Below are positions 60,803 through 64,000 of a stretch of DNA of 64,000 nt, piece after piece. A program made the position numbers and the translations under genes. Position 1 is the first letter of the stretch. Each line of letters begins with the position of its first letter. The stretch is from Hyphodiscus hymeniophilus (taxonomy: Eukaryota > Ascomycota > Leotiomycetes > Helotiales > Hyphodiscaceae), in the NCBI GenBank assembly GCA_016508695.1, contig VNKQ01000022.1, positions 141,280-205,279 of the forward strand, written 5' to 3'. The notes below the pieces were generated by a model that saw nothing but the letters and a program-made list of their open reading frames with translations, made no database searches and was not told the DNA's origin.

Positions 60803-61750
60803 TCAGAGACCAATTCTCTTCTCGCCGCGTTCCATCCGCCAGTGATTCGTCGACTTCAGGAGATCATAGCAGCCTTCGACCGACCACCCCCACTTCCGTA
60901 GGAACGCTGGGCTCGCCCCCCATGCGTAGACGTCCCACGGCTCGCCCCAGACAATCAAGCCGGCCTTTTCTTTTGGCTTTTCGCCAACTTCCACAATATC
61001 TAGGCATATTTCCGCATTGTCATAGGCTGCACCAGCGCGCAAGAGATTGTCCCTCATGGTGGGTATGGGAAAGAGATCAATCCACGGGTGATGCTCCACT
61101 GTGTGTTGTAGCACTGTTGGGCGGAAGTTTTCGGGTAAGGAAGAATCCCAAACTGGGAGAAGTGGTGTAGAAGGGAGATATAGCATCCTCGGTCAGCCAA
61201 GCTAAATCGAAGCCGAGGGAAAAAGTGTTGCTCATGAGTGCTCGGAAGACATTAAAATGAATGAGCGTGAGAAGTAGATCGACCCTTGGAGAGCCTAAGA
61301 GGTAGTTTTGGTGCGCCCAGGTCTTAAATCGAGTCATCATCTCTTGCGTCGTCTCCGGCGTCATCCTGCACAGGGCCGAGGAGAACTGAGGAGGATGAGA
61401 AGGGTCAGCTTTAGTATCGTCGCTGTCATGTCTCTCGCCTATGACTTGTACTTCTGCATCACCGTCCATTTCGAGGATTAGGGGTGTCATACTTTTGGAG
61501 CCACGACTGGTTGAATCAGCAGGCTTTGCTTTCTCTTGCCCTGTCTTGACCTTCTTAACCCGTTGTCTTTTCCCTAGCAAAAAACATTAGCCTTAGAAAC
61601 TGTAAGAACAACGCATCCAATAATATTAGTTAAAACTAGCCTACTCCAAAGTCTCTGATTGAGACGGTTTTGTAACTTTCTCCTCTCTTTCGGGTCGTTC
61701 AAGCCAGCCCAATCGTCTTCCGGCCCACGCACTCCGTTTTGTTGGGGCAT
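60803..61750 (-). pseudogene. bZIP transcription factor with DUF3425 domain, frameshifted
   Basis: Model on the minus strand: 61,750-61,645 and 61,573-60,803, 877 nt, one base more than 292 codons. The start MPQQNGVRGPEDDWAGL leads to NDPKERRKLQNRLNQR, and the intron (61,574-61,644; GTAGGC donor, TAACTAAT branch, GCTAG acceptor) restores the basic region as LWRKRQRVKK. The C-terminal DUF3425 domain is clear: RPTVLQHTVEHHPWIDLF, then MRDNLL and WDVYAWGASPAFLRKW. Between AISPFYTTSPSL and the frame containing WDSSLPENFRPT a frame change is needed near 61,145-61,165, consistent with one extra base. Such proteins are nuclear regulators, often next to stress or secondary-metabolism genes. It could also be a sequencing error rather than a pseudogene. 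Confidence 0.78.
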
Positions 61751-62492
61751 CTGTGCCAGTCTATCGCTGGAGCCGAGCCAGTGGAGCCTGTGCTGCCCTC
61801 CGAGATCTCGCCACCGTCCATGGCAGTGCACCTGGTCGATCTTCTACTGACTTCGCCAGTACTCCAAGAGGAAGCGGCAAGGATGGAGGCTGCGAAGGAC
61901 TTCGGAAGGAGTATTGGGATGTAGAAAAAGGATGCGCCTTGCTTATCCTCTGCGCCAAAAGACCGCCCGCGATATCAGCGGTTGACCAGACATTTGCTTG
62001 TCAAGCCTCCAACGTATTATAGGTGATGTGGATGAAGGAGGTTGACAGTAGAAGTCGTTTGCTGGTGGTCGGACTTTAGAGATGTGGGGTCGGCGCCACA
62101 AGTGGCATTTTCATGCAAGATGCTTACGCTGACTAATACAATCAATCGGCTTCGGAAAGGCGAAGGTTCATTGACGACGGACGGAGTGAATAACGAGGGC
62201 ATTCGTGAAGAAAATTACAAAGAGACAAGCTTGTCCCTGGGGGCTTGACGTGTCTTTCCTTTACTGTGCCAAAAATGAGTACTCAACGTCATAAACTTTT
62301 GACATGCCTATAAGTAGCTGGACACGACTTCTGCTGAATCGAAGACTCCATTTCATTCACAAGAGCGAATTCATTGAGGTCTAAAGGTCTAAGAAACCCA
62401 TCAACTATACTTTTTCATTCTCCAACTATCTAGACATCATCCCGTCTTCCTGCCCAACTTCATATTCTCCAATCGCACAAACGAAATGAACG
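61751..62492. other. Divergent promoter region between the bZIP relic and the SDR gene
   Basis: No convincing coding frame. Normal composition. It contains the TATA-like site at 62,309. Confidence 0.45.
62309..62316 (+). promoter_or_regulatory. TATA-like site of the SDR gene
   Basis: TATAAGTA, 177 bp upstream of the ATG at 62,493, followed by a pyrimidine-rich leader. Assigned by position and sequence only. Confidence 0.5.
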
Positions 62493-63304
62493 ATGGCGTC
62501 CCTATCCGAGAAGGTATTCATCGTCACAGGAAGCGCCTCCGGAATGGGGCTAGCAACCGCGAAGACCCTTCTCTCCAGAGGAGCATCCCTCGGCCTCTGC
62601 GATGTTAGTCCCAATCTCTCGAAAGTCATCAGCGAATTCCCCACAGAACAGCAGAACAAGATCCTCTCCAAACAAAGTCGATGTCACTAGCCGATCAGCA
62701 CTAAACTCCTTCTTCGAAGCCACAAAACAGCGATTCGGGAAGATTGATGGCATTGCGAATATTGCGGGCACCGGCGGTTATAAGCTTGGGAATAAGGAGA
62801 TTTGGATGACGAGTGATGAGGAGTTTGACTTCATTGTCAATTTGAACGTGAAGGGACTGTTCCATGTGCTTTCGGTAGGATTGAAGCCCGGGATATTGGA
62901 GGAACCGGGGAGTATTGTGCACATCACTAGCATGTTTGGGGAGCGAGGCTACCCGAAAGGGGGGGTATTCAGTGTAAGTAAACATGCCGCTAATGGTATG
63001 ATCAAGAGCGTGGCCATGGAAGCTGGAAAGCGAAGGGTGAGAGTAAATGCTGTATTACCGTGAGTATATCCTTTTGGTCTAGGATAGTACTGCCGTGAAG
63101 ACATAATAGCAACATACTGACTCTGGTATCAGAGGTGCTGTGGACACACTGATGCTCCAATCTCTCATGGATAGGCCAAACACGCCCCTTATAAGACTTG
63201 GCCAACCCAAAGAGATTGGCCACGTGGTTGCTTTTCTTTTGAGTGACGAAGCTAGTTTTGTCACTAGTGCTACTTGGAGAGTTGATGGAGGTGCGAATGC
63301 TTGA
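62493..63304 (+). pseudogene. Short-chain dehydrogenase/reductase gene, frameshifted, catalytic Tyr replaced by Phe
   Basis: Exons 62,493-63,059 and 63,133-63,304 make 739 nt, one base more than 246 codons. The intron (GTGAGT..TATCAG) joins VNAVLP to GAVDTLMLQS correctly. Visible SDR features: cofactor loop TGSASGMG, the NIAG motif, a Ser in VHITSMFGE, and the C-terminus EASFVTSATWRVDGGANA. The frame shifts near 62,680-62,690 (TCCAAACAAAGTC): one extra base separates NKILSK from VDVTSRSAL. The YxxxK active site reads FSVSK, so the proton-donating Tyr is Phe (codon TTC). The enzyme would probably be inactive even if the frame were intact. Belongs to the classical NAD(P)-dependent SDR fold; substrate unknown. 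Confidence 0.8.
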
Positions 63305-63905
63305 GATGTATGAGATAGGTCGAATGGAGTGAGCATGAGGGAACGGAAGGCTCGGAGGAATTTGTTGAATATACTATCACAAGAGGCAACCAAGACCTTC
63401 CACTTCTTCCATGTCAGCTTTTTGTTATTCTTCCTCGCCTCTTGTTTTCGGAGCTACGATATGGTGTGCTAAGAAGATAGCCATAAAGATTTTTCTAGCT
63501 TCCTCCGCCTCCGGAATCTCTTGTGAAATCACAAGCTCTATTCCATGTTTCCTACAACCAAGTGTGGCGGTCCTGGTCGCTGAATTGGCTGGCTTTGTCG
63601 CTGTTTTATGCGGCCACGACCGGATGCCTTGCAAGACGTGGACAAAGAACATTGGGCCAACCATGATATCAGTGGCGAGTACTGCTCCAGCACATGCTAA
63701 GTTGAAGACATGGAAGAGTGCATGAAGCTGGATAAGATCATTCGAGAATTAGAACAAGGTCAGAAAGCTTCGAAGAGCTCAAAACTTTTGACACCTCTGG
63801 ATTGCCTTTCCAAAATCGTCCAAGAAAGCAAGAAATTTCGCCTGGTCAATTCCACAGGTTTGAAGAACTGGAGCATAGACATGCATGAAGCCTTGTTCTT
63901 TATTC
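63305..63905. other. Subtelomeric spacer, possible gene fragment
   Basis: On the minus strand, 63,700-63,425 reads without stops in a frame that includes MVGPMFFVHVLQGIRSWPH and NSATRTATLG. It may be a remnant of a gene cut off by the chromosome end. The plus strand is also open here, so the evidence is weak. Confidence 0.35.
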
Positions 63906-64000
63906 TTAGGGTTAGGGTTAGGGTTAGGGTTAGGGTTAGGGTTAGGGTTAGGGTTAGGGTTAGGGTTAGGGTTAGGGTTAGGGTTAGGGTTAGGGTTAGG
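63906..64000 (+). repeat. Telomere, TTAGGG repeats
   Basis: 95 bp of perfect TTAGGG, 15 full units plus TTAGG, running to the end of the window. The G-rich strand reads 5' to 3' toward the end, the right polarity for a chromosome terminus. No degenerate telomere-associated repeat separates it from ordinary sequence. Confidence 0.97.

Noticed and set aside
63411..63725. Plus-strand 104-residue protein
   Set aside because: The opposite strand is open over the same stretch and neither shows a recognisable family; kept only as a possible fragment.

Overview
The window is the end of a chromosome from a filamentous ascomycete. Evidence: the right edge is a perfect TTAGGG array with the G-rich strand running outward; introns are 46-113 bp with GT..AG ends and CTAAC-like branch points; and about 30 kb is dominated by TA-rich repeats whose old coding frames carry TAA/TAG where Trp and Gln codons are expected, the mark of repeat-induced point mutation (RIP). 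A leotiomycete-type fungus is my guess only.

Layout. (1) 1-20,562 is ordinary-composition DNA. It holds VID27, a decayed secreted-protein gene, and three genes of one family I do not recognise: P1 at 8,273-10,658 (minus), P3 at 13,903-15,026 (minus) and P2 at 18,014-20,562 (plus). All three start with a tiny first exon of 42-45 nt followed by a domain of about 100 residues. P1 and P2 then carry a long coiled coil and share a C-terminal motif. (2) 20,570 to about 50,320 is a RIP-degraded nest of transposons. It contains many non-autonomous DNA elements with 8-bp target duplications and an unusual terminal design (a 13-bp motif repeated at a 21-bp period, then GGGGGTATAC), two piggyBac-like relics on the minus strand, and one Tad1-like LINE on the plus strand (about 31.4-45.6 kb) split by four insertions. 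(3) 50,320-55,480 is milder AT-rich DNA with no gene I can support. (4) 55,481-63,304 is a gene-bearing distal segment: a broken ULP1/C48-type cysteine protease gene (minus), an intact aldo-keto reductase of the aflatoxin-aldehyde-reductase type (plus), a bZIP/DUF3425 regulator gene with a frameshift (minus), and a short-chain dehydrogenase gene with a frameshift and a Phe at the catalytic Tyr position (plus). (5) 63,906-64,000 is the telomere.

How it fits together. The AKR, bZIP-DUF3425 and SDR genes look like a small detoxification or secondary-metabolism neighbourhood that has begun to decay: each broken distal gene differs from an open frame by one single-base indel. The repeat block ends abruptly next to the P2 stop codon. 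Nested insertions with exact 8-bp duplications allow a relative insertion order to be read. The two best candidates for something undescribed are the P1/P2/P3 gene family and the twin-motif transposon families.
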